A DNA stretch of 64,000 nt, taken from positions 34,109 through 98,108 of the forward strand of contig CAKUFG010000008.1 of assembly GCA_934647235.1 (NCBI GenBank). The letters are read 5' to 3'. The notes under the pieces were generated by a model. That model did no database searches, was not told where the DNA came from, and saw nothing but the letters and a program-made list of their open reading frames with translations. Of this stretch, positions 41,037-49,176 are shown in pieces (the stretch's first letter is position 1; each line of letters starts with the position of its first letter). Source of the stretch: an uncultured Clostridia bacterium. Its GTDB lineage: Bacteria > Bacillota > Clostridia > Christensenellales > Aristaeellaceae. The position numbers were made by a program, and so were the translations under genes.

Positions 41037-41660
41037 TTAAATGCTGGCCAGCAGGGCGCTGATGCTGCCCAGCTGCTCGTATACTGCCGCCGAGGTGATG
41101 GGCAGCGGGTTGTCCGGCTGCGCCACGCTTGCTGTGACCACCGACAGCGCGCCGTCCTGAAGCGTCAGCGAGGGCGCAAGCGCCGGCTTGCCCGAGACGC
41201 TTTCCCACGTGATTTCGGGGTCAGGCTGGCTGGCAAGCTCGTCCAGCCTTTGCTGCGCCTGCTCAATCAGCGCGGCCAGGCGATCCAACGTGTCGGCCAT
41301 GGCGGGGGAGGGGCGCTCGCCGGGAGCGCGCAGCGAGGGTGCGATTTGACCGGTAAAGCAGGCGGATTTCAGGATTGCGCCCTCCTTTTCGGCGCGCAGC
41401 TCGATGCGGGCAAAGCCTGCCAGGGCCGTGTCGACGGCGGCCGGCGTCAGGGTATACACGCCGCCGCTGGCGCTCAGGGGGATGGGATAGGGGGTGCTTT
41501 CGCCTGGACGCTGATAAACGCACAGGATGCCTGCGCCCGGAAAGGCGGAGAGGACGTCGGCGCAGTCAAAGGCGATTTGCCGGCTGGCGTTTTCGCCCGC
41601 GCGGCCGATCAGCCCCAGGTCGCGCTGCGTCTGGGTAAAGGCGGCTTGAATGGTAATCAA
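41037..41660 (-). CDS. Phage-like baseplate/tail protein, TTG start
   Basis: This 207-aa protein has a beta-rich N-terminal half (ITIQAAFTQTQRDLGLIGRA, IAFDCADVLSAFPGAGILCV, GVYTLTPAAVDTALAGFARIELR) like the N-terminal domains of baseplate upper (BppU-like) proteins, then a short coiled coil (MADTLDRLAALIEQAQQRLDELA) and a trimeric-fibre-like tail with WESVSGKPALAPS. The start is taken as TTG 41660, since AAAGGAGG lies 7 bases upstream; an ATG at 41681 precedes that site. It is the first gene of the phage-like operon. Confidence 0.65.
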   Translation of the reverse strand: MITIQAAFTQTQRDLGLIGRAGENASRQIAFDCADVLSAFPGAGILCVYQRPGESTPYPIPLSASGGVYTLTPAAVDTALAGFARIELRAEKEGAILKSACFTGQIAPSLRAPGERPSPAMADTLDRLAALIEQAQQRLDELASQPDPEITWESVSGKPALAPSLTLQDGALSVVTASVAQPDNPLPITSAAVYEQLGSISALLASI

Positions 41661-41940
41661 TGCTTTTCCTCCTTTAATCATATATAAAGCGGCAGCCGGA
41701 ATGAGGGATGTGGTTGGGAATTGGTTGATTAATAATAAACTCATCCGGATAAAAAACGGCGCGCATCCGCCCGACTGCCCGCCGATATTTTTTGCAAACC
41801 ACGCAGCGTCTGCCTGCTATGCGGCAGAAATCGCATGCTTCCGCGCCTGATCGCCGCCCCGATCAGGCTGCCGGCCATTCCGACTACGATGTTTATTATA
41901 AATCACCATGCGCGACCTGTCAATAGACGCGGCAAAAAAG
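41661..41940. other. Divergent upstream region of the phage-like operon
   Basis: This non-coding stretch lies between the baseplate-like gene and the XRE repressor. It contains the ribosome site for the TTG start, AT-rich segments (TTTATATATGATT near 41675-41690, read on either strand, and TTTATTATAAATC near 41890) suited to promoters or operators, and no protein-coding frame I would defend. Confidence 0.5.
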
Positions 41941-41969
41941 TTGTTTTTTTCTCACCCTTGCGTTATAAT
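41941..41969 (+). promoter_or_regulatory. Promoter of the phage-like XRE repressor
   Basis: TTGTTT (41941-41946) and TATAAT (41964-41969) are 17 bases apart. CAGGAGG and the ATG at 41988 follow. Confidence 0.75.
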
Positions 41970-41987
41970 CACCAGGAGGTGTTTGGC

Positions 41988-42338
41988 ATGAATGACTTTG
42001 GATATCGCGTGCGCGCGGCGCGCGCGGCGGCGGGGCTGACCCAGCTGGAGCTGGCGCAGGCCATGGGCTATTCCACGCGCTCCACCATATCGCGCATTGA
42101 ATCGGGCGACAATCAGATTCCCATGGACAAGCTGGACGTGCTGGCGCGCGCCCTGCATACGACGTCCGCCTATCTGCTGGGGCAGGAGGAGCCGCGATTG
42201 CCTGCCGCGCCGGCGGAGCCTGCGCAGGCGGAGGACCCTTTTCTGCGCGAATTCTGGCAATGCGCGCTGCGGCTTCGCCGCGATCAGCAGGAAATGCTGC
42301 TGCGGCTGATGCGCGAGCTGGCGGAAAAAGACAAATAA
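41988..42338 (+). CDS. XRE-family repressor, 116 aa
   Basis: An N-terminal Cro/CI-type helix-turn-helix (FGYRVRAARAAAGLTQLELA, then YSTRSTISRIESGDNQIPMD and LDVLARALHTTSAYLLG) is followed by an alanine/proline linker and a short helical tail (FWQCALRLRRDQQEMLLRLM). It is divergent from the phage-like operon, as a CI-type repressor would be. CAGGAGG precedes ATG 41988, which lies behind a clear promoter. Confidence 0.88.
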   Translation: MNDFGYRVRAARAAAGLTQLELAQAMGYSTRSTISRIESGDNQIPMDKLDVLARALHTTSAYLLGQEEPRLPAAPAEPAQAEDPFLREFWQCALRLRRDQQEMLLRLMRELAEKDK

Positions 42339-42435
42339 GCGGCGCGGAAACTGCAGCTTCCGAACATTTATAGAAATTCCGCATGATTTAGTTCGCTCTT
42401 TTTCGGTATTTTCCGAAATAAATTTACAATTGCGC

Positions 42436-42463
42436 TTGACGTGTTCGTTTTTTCTGGTATAAT
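42436..42463 (+). promoter_or_regulatory. Promoter of the purine permease gene
   Basis: TTGACG (42436-42441) and TATAAT (42458-42463) are 16 bases apart. The 50-base leader shows no purine-riboswitch core that I can recognise. Confidence 0.8.
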
Positions 42464-42514
42464 AAATGCTGTTTTTCCGCGCAAGACAAAATTGAAACGG
42501 AGGGCGTTCCTATC

Positions 42515-43828
42515 ATGCAACTGCTCGAGAAGACCTTCAAGCTCAAGGAGCACAAGACCACCGTGCTCACTGAGGTAGTGGGCGGCATTACCACCTTCTT
42601 CGCGATGGCCTACATCATCTTCGTCAACCCCAACTTCCTGTCCCAGACGGGCATGGATCACACCGCTGTGATGCTGGCCACCTGCATCGGCGCCGCCATC
42701 GGCAGCCTGCTCACCGCCTTCCTGGCCAACGTTCCCTTCGCCCAGGCTCCCGGCATGGGTCTGAACGCCTTCTTCACCTACACCATCTGCTTGAACATGG
42801 GCTACACCTGGCAGCAGGGTCTGGCCATCGTGTTCATCAGCGGCCTGATCTTCCTGGCCGTCACGGTTTCTCCCCTGCGCAGCAAGATCATCGCTTCCAT
42901 CCCTGCCTCGCTCAAGGCGGCTATCAGCGCGGGCATCGGCCTGTTCATCTGCCTGATCGGCCTGCTGAACGCGGGCATTGTGACCGCGGGCAACAACCTG
43001 CTGGATCTGAGCAACATCACCACCGGCGCGCCGCTGCTGGCGCTGATCGGCCTGCTGCTCACCGGCGTTCTGATGGCCTGGAAGGTCAAGGGCGCGCTGT
43101 TCATCGGCATCATCCTGACCACGCTGATTGGCATCCCCATGGGGCAGACCAACGTATCCAACATCAGCATCAGCTTTGAGGGCATCTCCATGGCCCCCAC
43201 GTTCTTCAAGCTTTCCTTCTCCGGCCTGTTCGCCATGGGCGTGCTGCCCCTGCTGACGGCTGTGATCACCTTTGCCATGTGCGACTGCTTTGACACCGTG
43301 GGCACGCTGCTGGGCACCGCGGGCGCCTCCGGCATGCTGGACAAGGACGGCAACCTGCCTGGCGGCGATCGCGCGCTGATTGCCGATGCGGCCGCCACCT
43401 GCGTGGGCGCGCTGCTGGGCACCTCCACCGTGACCACCTTCGTTGAGTCCTCCACCGGCATTTCCGAGGGCGCGCGCACCGGCCTGTCCTCCGTGGTAAC
43501 GGGTCTGCTGTTCCTGCTGGCCTGCGTGCTGGCGCCCATCGCGGGCATCATCCCCAGCGCTGCCACCGCTCCCGCGCTGATCATTGTGGGCATGTTCATG
43601 ATCGGCAACGTAGCCAAGATCGATTGGAAAGATCCCGAAGTGGCGCTGCCCTGCTTCCTGACCATCGCCATGATGCCCTTTGCCTACTCCATCTCCGACG
43701 GCATTGGCTTTGGCATCATCAGCTACACCGTGATCAAGGTGTGCCGCGGCAAGGTGAAGGAAGTGCCCGTGCTGATGTACGTGCTCAGCGTGCTGTTCGT
43801 GGCCATGTACGTGCTCAGCGCGCTGTGA
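42515..43828 (+). CDS. NCS2-family purine permease (AzgA/PbuG type)
   Basis: This 437-aa protein has about 12-14 membrane segments and is a proton-linked adenine/guanine/hypoxanthine transporter. Signature parts are TVLTEVVGGITTFFAMAYII, the FAQAPGMGLNAFFTY substrate segment, DCFDTVGTLLGTAG and STVTTFVESSTGISEGARTG. These separate the AzgA branch from the UraA/xanthine branch. GGAGGG precedes ATG 42515. Which purine is carried is not decided by the sequence. It is transcribed alone between a promoter and a terminator. Confidence 0.94.
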   Translation: MQLLEKTFKLKEHKTTVLTEVVGGITTFFAMAYIIFVNPNFLSQTGMDHTAVMLATCIGAAIGSLLTAFLANVPFAQAPGMGLNAFFTYTICLNMGYTWQQGLAIVFISGLIFLAVTVSPLRSKIIASIPASLKAAISAGIGLFICLIGLLNAGIVTAGNNLLDLSNITTGAPLLALIGLLLTGVLMAWKVKGALFIGIILTTLIGIPMGQTNVSNISISFEGISMAPTFFKLSFSGLFAMGVLPLLTAVITFAMCDCFDTVGTLLGTAGASGMLDKDGNLPGGDRALIADAAATCVGALLGTSTVTTFVESSTGISEGARTGLSSVVTGLLFLLACVLAPIAGIIPSAATAPALIIVGMFMIGNVAKIDWKDPEVALPCFLTIAMMPFAYSISDGIGFGIISYTVIKVCRGKVKEVPVLMYVLSVLFVAMYVLSAL

Positions 43829-43862
43829 TAAGCGGCTTTTCCCGCAAGAATTTCATACTGCA

Positions 43863-43900
43863 AGCTGGCCGGCCCGCTCAACTGCGGGCTGGCTTTTTTT
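43863..43900 (+). terminator. Terminator after the purine permease gene
   Basis: Arms around GCCCGC and GCGGGC, extended by partial GGCC/GGCT pairing, are followed by seven T. Confidence 0.85.
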
Positions 43901-43941
43901 GATGGGAAGAGGGGGCGGGGGACGAGGGGGGACGAGGGTAC

Positions 43942-44215
43942 GATTCTTTCTTGGAGCCCAAGAAAGAATCAAAGAAGGCTGCGTGTGACGTAAAAGTCAA
44001 TTGGATGAAAACGGGGAGTGGCCCTGGCCACCCGCCCCCCCGTGGCAGGGAAAATTCTGCGTGCCCGGATCGGCGCAAGCGCCATCCGTCCCCTTGAATA
44101 TTTCCCCTTCGGTCTGGCGTCGCCAGCCCTGGCGTACAGCTGCGCTGTCCGCTGCCACGGGGCATAGTTGGGTGCGGGAATCAGGCGCGGCGGGGTGCGG
44201 TAATTGGGCAGAACA
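43942..44215 (+). repeat. Palindrome-led intergenic element, copy C4 (complete)
   Basis: The palindrome at 43942-43970 has perfect 13-base arms GATTCTTTCTTGG / CCAAGAAAGAATC. Then come AAAGAAGGCTGCGTGTGACG, GAGTGGCCCTGGCCACCC, the closing arm CCCCGTGGCAGGG, CGGATCGGCGCAAGCGCCATCCG-like nested hairpins, TGGC-GTC-GCCA, ACAGC-TGC-GCTGT and the partner arm TGCCACGGGG. Identity with C6 is high through the first two thirds. Confidence 0.9.
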
Positions 44216-44243
44216 GCCAAGTTTCTTGCATAGCGCACAACCA

Positions 44244-44516
44244 TAAAAGCCTTCTCCTTGAGGAAAAGGTGGCGAATGCAATGAGCCGGATGAGGCGCGT
44301 AATCCGCCGCTGCCTGTGGCAGATACAGGCGGATGCAGCGCCAATGAGGCAACGAGTTTTGTTAGCGTCAGCGCCACAAAACGACTATGCCGAATTGTGA
44401 GGGCCGTAGCCGCCGCAGCGGCGTTATCTTTTAGTAGTTATGATAACGGCTGCTGCGCAGCCTACACTTCATCAGTCAGCTTTCGCTGACAGCTTCTCCT
44501 CAAGGAGAAGCCTTTG
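44244..44516 (-). repeat. Long hairpin-mosaic repeat, copy A4
   Basis: This is a 273-base element bounded by CCTTCTCCTTGAGGAAAAGG and CTTCTCCTCAAGGAGAAG palindromes, with an internal extra segment (GGATGCAGCGCC, TTAGCGTCAGCGCCAC and others) not found in short family-A copies. It is almost the reverse complement of 48796-49066, so the two copies form an inverted pair around the glgDC and methyltransferase genes. Confidence 0.88.
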
Positions 44517-44786
44517 GGTGGTCTCTCTCTAACCACCGCCAATCACTGCGTCTGATTTCCGCATCCAACAACCCCCGTGGCACGCCGATGCAATCGGCGC
44601 GGGCTGGCGAAGCCAGACCATAGGGGAAAAATGAAGAATCGCCCGGACGGAGTTTACTCCAGACCGAGCGATTCAAGTTTTTCCCTGCCGCGGGGGCGGG
44701 GCGGCAGTGCCGCCTCCCAGTTTAATTCAATAGACTTTTACGTCACACGCAGGTTCTTTGTTACTTTCTTCACTGAAGAAAGTAAC
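44517..44786 (-). repeat. Palindrome-led intergenic element, copy C5 (complete, reverse)
   Basis: It abuts A4. The palindrome is at 44760-44786 (arms GTTACTTTCTTCA / TGAAGAAAGTAAC). Read on the minus strand: AAAGAACCTGCGTGTGACG, GGCGGCACTGCCGCC, CCCGCGGCAGGG, a GGTCTGGAGT-AAACTCCGTCC hairpin, TGGC-TTC-GCCA, CGCCGAT-TGC-ATCGGCG, TGCCACGGGG. The palindrome ends 37 bases after the glgD stop. Confidence 0.9.
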
Positions 44787-44823
44787 GTTCCCCTCCGTCC
44801 TCCCTCGTTCCCATTCGTCCCCG

Positions 44824-45951
44824 TCACACAATGGTGTCCTTGGCCACGACCAGGGGGTAGGTAGCGGGGGCGGTCAGGGTGGAGCCCTCGCGGACGATCA
44901 CCTGCTTGTCCAGGATGCAGCATTCCACGTGCGCGCCGCTCATGATGTAGCCATCCTGCATGATCACCGCGTTGCGCACCACCGCGCCCTTCTGCACGCG
45001 CACGCCGCGGGAGAGGATGCTGTTTTCCACCGTGCCCTCGATGACGCAGCCATCGCCCAGCAGGGAGTTGGTCACCTGCGCCGCGGCGAAATAGCGCGTG
45101 GGCATCTCATCGCGCACCTTGGTCCAGATGGGGCGGTCGGCGCTGAACAGCTCGGCCCGTACCTCGGGCTTGAGCAGCGCCATGGAGCAGTTGAAGTAAT
45201 CCAGCACGCTGTCCAGCCGCCATACGCAGCCGGGATTGCGCCAGCCGTATACCCGCAGCGTGCCGTCCCGCAGGCCGGGCACCAGCACATCACGGGTAAA
45301 GTGATATTGCGCGCGGGCCAGCGCGCGGTCGGCCAGCTCAATCAGCAGCTCGCGGCGGATGACAAAGGCCTGCATGTAGCTGTTTTCGTAGTTGGGCAGC
45401 ATGGGCTCCAGCTCCATATCCAGCACGCGGCCCGCGCCATCCACCTTCAGGTAGCAGCCGTTGCCGCCCGTGCGCAGCATGGTGTGGTCGTCGCTGTACA
45501 TCAGGGTGATGTCCGCGTCGGTCTGGATGTGCTGCATCAGCATGTCGTCAAAGCGCGCGGTGTAGAGCATGCCGGTGTCCGTCACCAGCACATAGCGCTC
45601 CTTGCTGCGGCGCAGAAAGTGCAGATTGCTGCGGATGGCGTCCAGCAGCCCCTTGTATACGCCCACATTATCGTGGGTCAGGAAGGGCGGCAGAATCACC
45701 AGCCCCTGGCGCTTGCCGTGCAGATCCCACTCCTTGCCCGAGCCCAGATGATCCATCAGGCTGTGGTAGTTTTTCTGGGTGATCACGCCCACATTGCGCG
45801 CGCCGCTGGATACCAGCGAGGACAGGATGAAATCAATCACCCGGTAGCGGGCGCAGATGGGCACGGCGGCCACGGCACGGGTAGCGGTCAGCTCGCGCAG
45901 CTGATCGGTATTATTGCCGGTATAAATCAATCCCAACAGTTCGCTCATCAT
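44824..45951 (-). CDS. glgD: Glucose-1-phosphate adenylyltransferase subunit GlgD
   Basis: This 375-aa paralogue of GlgC is used with GlgC as a heteromeric ADP-glucose pyrophosphorylase in Firmicutes. The N-terminus GLIYTGNNTDQLRELTATRA replaces the canonical LAGGQGSRL nucleotide motif of GlgC, as is typical for GlgD, and VPICARYRVIDFILSSLVSSG follows. A left-handed beta-helix region with hexapeptide repeats (GDGCVIEGTVENSILSRGVR) forms the C-terminus. It follows glgC by 12 bases. Two ATGs occur at 45951 and 45948; AGGGAGG suits the first. Confidence 0.95.
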   Translation of the reverse strand: MMSELLGLIYTGNNTDQLRELTATRAVAAVPICARYRVIDFILSSLVSSGARNVGVITQKNYHSLMDHLGSGKEWDLHGKRQGLVILPPFLTHDNVGVYKGLLDAIRSNLHFLRRSKERYVLVTDTGMLYTARFDDMLMQHIQTDADITLMYSDDHTMLRTGGNGCYLKVDGAGRVLDMELEPMLPNYENSYMQAFVIRRELLIELADRALARAQYHFTRDVLVPGLRDGTLRVYGWRNPGCVWRLDSVLDYFNCSMALLKPEVRAELFSADRPIWTKVRDEMPTRYFAAAQVTNSLLGDGCVIEGTVENSILSRGVRVQKGAVVRNAVIMQDGYIMSGAHVECCILDKQVIVREGSTLTAPATYPLVVAKDTIV

Positions 45952-45963
45952 CAGCCGCCTCCC

Positions 45964-47136
45964 TTACTGCGCGCGCTGCTCGCCGGGCAGCACCGCGCCA
46001 TGATCGGGCACGCGCACGCCAGGGCCCACCACGGCGATTTCGCCCTCTGCGCCGCCCACGTTTGCATAGTAGCCCACCACCGCGTTTTCCGCCACGATGG
46101 CGCGGCGCACCACCGCGCCCGCGCGGATGACCGCGCCGGGCATGATCACGCTGTCAATGACCTGCGCATCCTTTTCCACGATCACATCGGTGGACAGGAT
46201 GGCGTGCTGCGTTTTGCCGTATACCACGCAGCCCTCGGTGGCCAGGGTATCCGATACGCTGGCGGTGGGAGCGATGTACTGCGGCTCGCTGCCGAAATTG
46301 CGGGCGTAGATGCGCCATTTTTTATCGTGCAGGTCAATGGGCAGCGGGGTCTTGAGCAGATCCATATTGGCCTCCCACAGGCTTGCGATGGTGCCCACGT
46401 CCTTCCAATAATCATTGAAGGAATAGGCCACCATGCGGCAGCCGTCCCCCAGCATGGCGGGGATGACGTTTTTGCCAAAGTCGTTGCTGCTGGCGGGATC
46501 CTGCTCGTCGCGGGTCAGGTAATCGCGCAGCTTGTCCCAGCGGAAGATATACACGCCCATGCTGGCGTTGTTGGACTTGGGATGGGCGGGCTTTTCCTCA
46601 AACTCGGTGATGGTGCCCTGCTCGTCCGTATTCATGATGCCAAAGCGGCTGGCCTCCTCCCAGGGCACCTGGCGCACGGCGATGGTGACGTCGGCGTTTT
46701 TCTGAATATGGTGGCGCAGCATGGCGTTGTAATCCATTTTATAGATATGGTCGCCCGAGAGAATGAGCACATAATCGGGGTTAAACTGCTCGATAAAGGC
46801 CAGGTTTTGATAGATGGCGTTGGCCGTGCCGCGGTACCACTCGCCCGTCTTGCCGGTGTGGTAGGGGGGCAGCAGATATACGCCGCCGTTGCTTACGTCC
46901 AGATCCCACGGCACGCCCGAGCCGATATAGGCGTTGAGCTCCAGGGGCTGATACTGCGTCAGCACGCCCACGGTGTCAATGCCGCTGTTGGCGCAGTTGG
47001 AAAGCGGAAAATCGATGATGCGATACTTGCCGCCAAAGGGCACGGCGGGCTTGGCCATATGGCTGGTCAGCACGCCCAGGCGGCTGCCCTGGCCGCCTGC
47101 CAGCAGCATGGCGATGCACTGTTTTTTGCGGATCAC
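45964..47136 (-). CDS. glgC: Glucose-1-phosphate adenylyltransferase catalytic subunit GlgC
   Basis: This 390-aa enzyme makes ADP-glucose, the committed step to glycogen. MLLAGGQGSRLGVLT binds ATP, KPAVPFGGKYRIIDFPLSNC and GTANAIYQNL are family signatures, and LILSGDHIYKMDY provides the metal aspartate. The C-terminal beta-helix (IGPGVRVPDHG-like repeats) is present. The start is GTG 47136 with GGAAGGA upstream. It is first in the operon with glgD; glycogen synthase and branching enzyme are not in the window. Confidence 0.96.
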   Translation of the reverse strand: MIRKKQCIAMLLAGGQGSRLGVLTSHMAKPAVPFGGKYRIIDFPLSNCANSGIDTVGVLTQYQPLELNAYIGSGVPWDLDVSNGGVYLLPPYHTGKTGEWYRGTANAIYQNLAFIEQFNPDYVLILSGDHIYKMDYNAMLRHHIQKNADVTIAVRQVPWEEASRFGIMNTDEQGTITEFEEKPAHPKSNNASMGVYIFRWDKLRDYLTRDEQDPASSNDFGKNVIPAMLGDGCRMVAYSFNDYWKDVGTIASLWEANMDLLKTPLPIDLHDKKWRIYARNFGSEPQYIAPTASVSDTLATEGCVVYGKTQHAILSTDVIVEKDAQVIDSVIMPGAVIRAGAVVRRAIVAENAVVGYYANVGGAEGEIAVVGPGVRVPDHGAVLPGEQRAQ

Positions 47137-47270
47137 GGGATTTGTCCTTCCTTTCCGAAAATCTAACGGGAAATGACTGAAAAAATGGCAATATCAGGTC
47201 GATTAACTGCTTTAATTTTACATGTGGATACATTGCTTGTCAATGGAACAAGCGGTACCATTTGTGCTAA

Positions 47271-48398
47271 TCAGCGGGTAAAGCGCAAAAATTCGCATTC
47301 CAGCCGGCCGTTATACAGCCGGGTGCGCCCCTGGGCGTGCATGCCGGCCACGCGCTCAAAGCCCGGATGGCTGGTGATCACGTTCAGCGTGCAGCCGGGA
47401 TGGCGCTGCATCAGGCCCTTCATGGCGCGGTACAGCTGCTCGCACGCCTTTTTATCGCCCAGGCGCTCGCCGTAGGGCGGATTGCACAAAAAGCACGGCG
47501 CGGGGCCGGACAGCTGCAAATCGCGCAGATCCTTTTGATACACGGTGATCTTGCCTTCCAGCCCGGCCTGGCGGATATGGCGGCGAGCCAGCTCCAGGGC
47601 TTCGGGGCTGATATCGCTGCCCGAGATGGGCGGCAGGTGCGAAAAATCCGCCTGCGCGCGGGCGTCTGCGCGGATATCCTTGAGCGCGCGCGCATCCACG
47701 CAAGGCCATTTTTCCATATCGAAGGCGCGGGTCAGCCCGCTGGCGCGGTGCGCGGCGGCATAGGCAGCCTCAATCAGCAGCGTGCCCGTGCCGCAGCAGG
47801 GATCATGCAGCGGCTCCTGCCAGCGCCAGGTGGACAGCCTTACCAGCGCGGCGGCGGCTGTCTCGCGCAGGGGGGCCTCGCCGTTCCAGGTGCGGTAGCC
47901 GCGGCGGTTGAGCGCATCGCCGCACAGATCCAGCGTCAGCCGGGCGACGTCGCCATGCAGGGCAACGTCCACGGCATAGCGCGCGCCGGTCTCCGGCAGA
48001 GTACGGACATGGTGCCCCTGCAGCATACGATCCACGATGGCCTTCTTGGTGATGGCCTGGCAATCGCGCACGCTCATCAGTTGGCTGCGCGCGCAGCGCC
48101 CGGAAACGGGGATGGCGGCGTCGGGCGGCAGCACGCTTTCCCAGGGGGCGGAGCGCACCAGCTGAAACAGCTCCTCAAAGCTGCGCGCCTCGCCCTCGGC
48201 TATCAGCAGCAGCACGCGATCGGCGCAGGCAAGCCACAGGCAGGCGGTGAACGCCCCGGCAAAATCCGCTGTAAAGCGCACGCCGCCATTCTCCGCGCGC
48301 GCATCCGCAAACCCCAGGCGCAGCAGCTCCCGCTTGACCAGCCCCTCCAGCCCGAAGGCCGCCGTGGCAATGAATGTATGCTTGCTTGTATCGATCAT
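47271..48398 (-). CDS. THUMP-domain class I SAM-dependent RNA methyltransferase (RlmL/YpsC-like)
   Basis: This 375-aa enzyme has an N-terminal THUMP region (about 1-165: KHTFIATAAFGLEGLVKREL, GGVRFTADFAGAF, ALHGDVARLTLDLCGDALNR), then LHDPCCGTGTLLIEAAY for SAM binding near 185, SDISPEALELARRHIRQAG and the catalytic FLCNPPYGERLGD (N-P-P-Y) of amino methyltransferases. This is the RlmL N-terminal/YpsC family, which makes m2G in 23S rRNA. ATG 48398 follows GGGAGAAG. It lies between glgC and element C6. Confidence 0.9.
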   Translation of the reverse strand: MIDTSKHTFIATAAFGLEGLVKRELLRLGFADARAENGGVRFTADFAGAFTACLWLACADRVLLLIAEGEARSFEELFQLVRSAPWESVLPPDAAIPVSGRCARSQLMSVRDCQAITKKAIVDRMLQGHHVRTLPETGARYAVDVALHGDVARLTLDLCGDALNRRGYRTWNGEAPLRETAAAALVRLSTWRWQEPLHDPCCGTGTLLIEAAYAAAHRASGLTRAFDMEKWPCVDARALKDIRADARAQADFSHLPPISGSDISPEALELARRHIRQAGLEGKITVYQKDLRDLQLSGPAPCFLCNPPYGERLGDKKACEQLYRAMKGLMQRHPGCTLNVITSHPGFERVAGMHAQGRTRLYNGRLECEFLRFTR

Positions 48399-48519
48399 GT
48401 GCTTCTCCCGCCATGTATTTGGTATTTCCAGGGATATTGTAATATGCGGGCATTGGAAAGTCAATGGAAAATCAGGGAGGGGGACGAAGGGGACGAGGGG
48501 AGGGGGACGAAGGGGTTAC

Positions 48520-48794
48520 GTTTCTTTCTTGAGTCAAGAAAGAAACAAAGAACCTGTGTGTAACGTAAAAGTCAATTGGATAAAAGCAGGGAGTGGCCCT
48601 GGCCACCCGCCCCCCGTGGCAGGGAAAATTCGCGTGCCCGGATCGGCGCAAGCGCCATCCGTCCCCTTGAATATTTCCCCTTCGGTCGTGCTGCGCACGC
48701 CCTGCGCTGATCTGCGATTAGCGTGCCACGGGGACGTGATGCGTGGTTCCGGAAACCCGGTGCAGCGATTAGCGGCAGTTGGAGAGTTCACTCA
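48520..48794 (+). repeat. Palindrome-led intergenic element, copy C6 (complete)
   Basis: The palindrome at 48520-48546 has arms GTTTCTTTCTTGA / TCAAGAAAGAAAC. It is followed by AAAGAACCTGTGTGTAACG, GAGTGGCCCTGGCCACCC, the arm CCCCGTGGCAGGG, CGGATCGGCGCAAGCGCC, CGTGC-TGC-GCACG, CGCTGATC-TGC-GATTAGCG and TGCCACGGGG. It joins A5 directly. A G/A-rich stretch with repeated GGGACGA precedes it. Confidence 0.9.
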
Positions 48795-48795
48795 C

Positions 48796-49066
48796 CAAAA
48801 GGCTTCTCCTTGAGGAGAAGCTGTCAGCGAAAGCTGACTGATGAGGTGTAGGCTGCGCAGCAGCCGTTATCATAACTACTAAAAGATAACGCCGCTGCGG
48901 CGGCTACGGCCCTCACAATTCGGCATAGTCGTTTTGCAGCGCTGACGCTAGCAAAACTCGTTGACTCATTGGCGCTGCATCCGCCTGTATCTGCCGCAGG
49001 CAGCGGCGGATTACGCGCCTCATCCGGCTCATTGCATTCGCCACCTTCTCCTCAAGGAAAAGGCTT
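48796..49066 (+). repeat. Long hairpin-mosaic repeat, copy A5
   Basis: This is a 271-base inverted counterpart of 44244-44516: GGCTTCTCCTTGAGGAGAAGC, GTCAGC-GAAA-GCTGAC, GGCTGC-GCA-GCAGCC, CGCCGC-TG-CGGCGG, then the extra internal segment and the closing CCTTCTCCTCAAGGAAAAGG. Module D (GCGCTTTCCAGCATACGCAAA) follows at 49074-49097. Confidence 0.88.
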
Positions 49067-49120
49067 TGGGCGGCTGCGCTTTCCAGCATACGCAAAGCGA
49101 TACGTTCTCCTCCATCGCCA

Positions 49121-49158
49121 AAACAAAACGCCAGCCGCTCCTGTTGGAGCGGCTGGCG
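49121..49158 (-). terminator. Terminator after the yebC gene
   Basis: On the minus strand perfect 12-base arms CGCCAGCCGCTC / GAGCGGCTGGCG are followed by TTTTGTTTT. It lies 19 bases beyond the yebC stop. Confidence 0.9.
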
Positions 49159-49176
49159 GCAATTACCGATCGATAA

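Noticed and set aside
42464..42514. Purine riboswitch before the purine permease
   Set aside because: The leader is only about 45 bases and shows none of the paired-loop core of the purine aptamer.
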